Shown here: piece after piece, positions 63,931-64,000 of the stretch | Layout: the number at the start of each line of letters is the position of its first letter | How positions within the stretch are numbered: the stretch's first letter is position 1 | Origin: a virus | Direction: 5' to 3' (one strand) | Virus record (IMG/VR): IMGVR_UViG_3300005613_000021 | Coordinates: 32,537-96,536 of that record | Length of the DNA stretch: 64,000 nt | The notes under the pieces: generated by a model | Told to the model about the DNA's origin: nothing | The model's input: only the letters and a program-made list of their open reading frames with translations | Databases searched by the model: none | Program-made: the position numbers and the translations under genes

Positions 63931-64000
63931 AATGTATTATATACACCAAAAGTCGAAAGGAGGACGCTCCGCTAGACGACGCCCCACTTGGTCAGCAGGT
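63931..64000 (-). other. Gene-free segment at the window end
   Basis: Seventy bases upstream of the ComEA-like gene. There is a TATAAT at 63941-63936 on the minus strand, only six bases before the ATG and with no matching -35, so I do not call a promoter. The last 40 bases are GC rich compared with the rest. Confidence 0.3.

Noticed and set aside
63936-63941. TATAAT as a promoter for the membrane gene set.
   Set aside because: Only six bases before the ATG and no -35 box at a suitable distance.
1-64000. CRISPR arrays, tRNA genes, reverse transcriptase or other retroelement, integrase or attachment sites.
   Set aside because: I looked for spaced repeats, cloverleaf patterns and the protein motifs and found none.

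Overview
The window is one end-to-end piece of a large, AT-rich, tailed double-stranded DNA bacteriophage. The evidence is a giant tape measure protein, a baseplate-hub-like protein and fibre-like adhesins, next to a nearly complete phage replication set. No capsid, terminase, portal, integrase, tRNA or recognisable lysin lies in the window, so the genome is clearly longer than 64 kb. The standard genetic code fits (TAA, TAG and TGA all end genes). Most genes have good AGGAG-type ribosome sites, and many stops and starts overlap as ATGA or TAATG. The host cannot be read directly from the sequence.

Region 1 (1-29455, + strand) is the tail module: a 5'-cut gene, two small genes in the usual tail-chaperone position, a 3956-residue tape measure, a YadA-like fibre ending in a cupredoxin-like domain, two tandem paralogous tail proteins, a 1940-residue cadherin/SprB-like adhesin and a hub-like protein. 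It meets the opposite-strand genes at a shared TTAA where both stop codons overlap.

Region 2 (29452-63930, - strand) reads from 63930 downwards. It starts with small membrane or exported proteins and a papain-like peptidase interrupted by an intein. A glycan-modification group follows (GT-A transferase, fucosyltransferase-like protein, sulfotransferase, methyltransferase). Next come nucleotide metabolism (dCMP deaminase, class II ribonucleotide reductase, dNMP kinase) and recombination and replication (PhoH, RecA/UvsX-like, DnaB-like helicase, DnaG-like primase, RecB/Cas4-like nuclease, DNA polymerase III alpha in three pieces, DEDDh exonuclease, SSB). A second glycosyltransferase group, a Rad52/Erf-like gene and a cysteine-, proline- and threonine-rich protein finish the strand.

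The most striking content is protein splicing and gene breakage. The polymerase is encoded as an N-terminal piece, a middle piece ending in a gp41-1-like split-intein N half, and a C-terminal piece beginning with the matching C half. A free-standing Vsr-like homing endonuclease gene sits between the two intein halves and overlaps the C half by 67 bases. A second, contiguous LAGLIDADG intein sits directly after the catalytic Asn motif of the papain-like peptidase. Other points of interest are a PD-(D/E)XK-like block inside the tape measure, a type-1-copper-like ligand set at a fibre tip, a zinc ribbon inserted in a glycosyltransferase, and a membrane-anchored ComEA-like protein.
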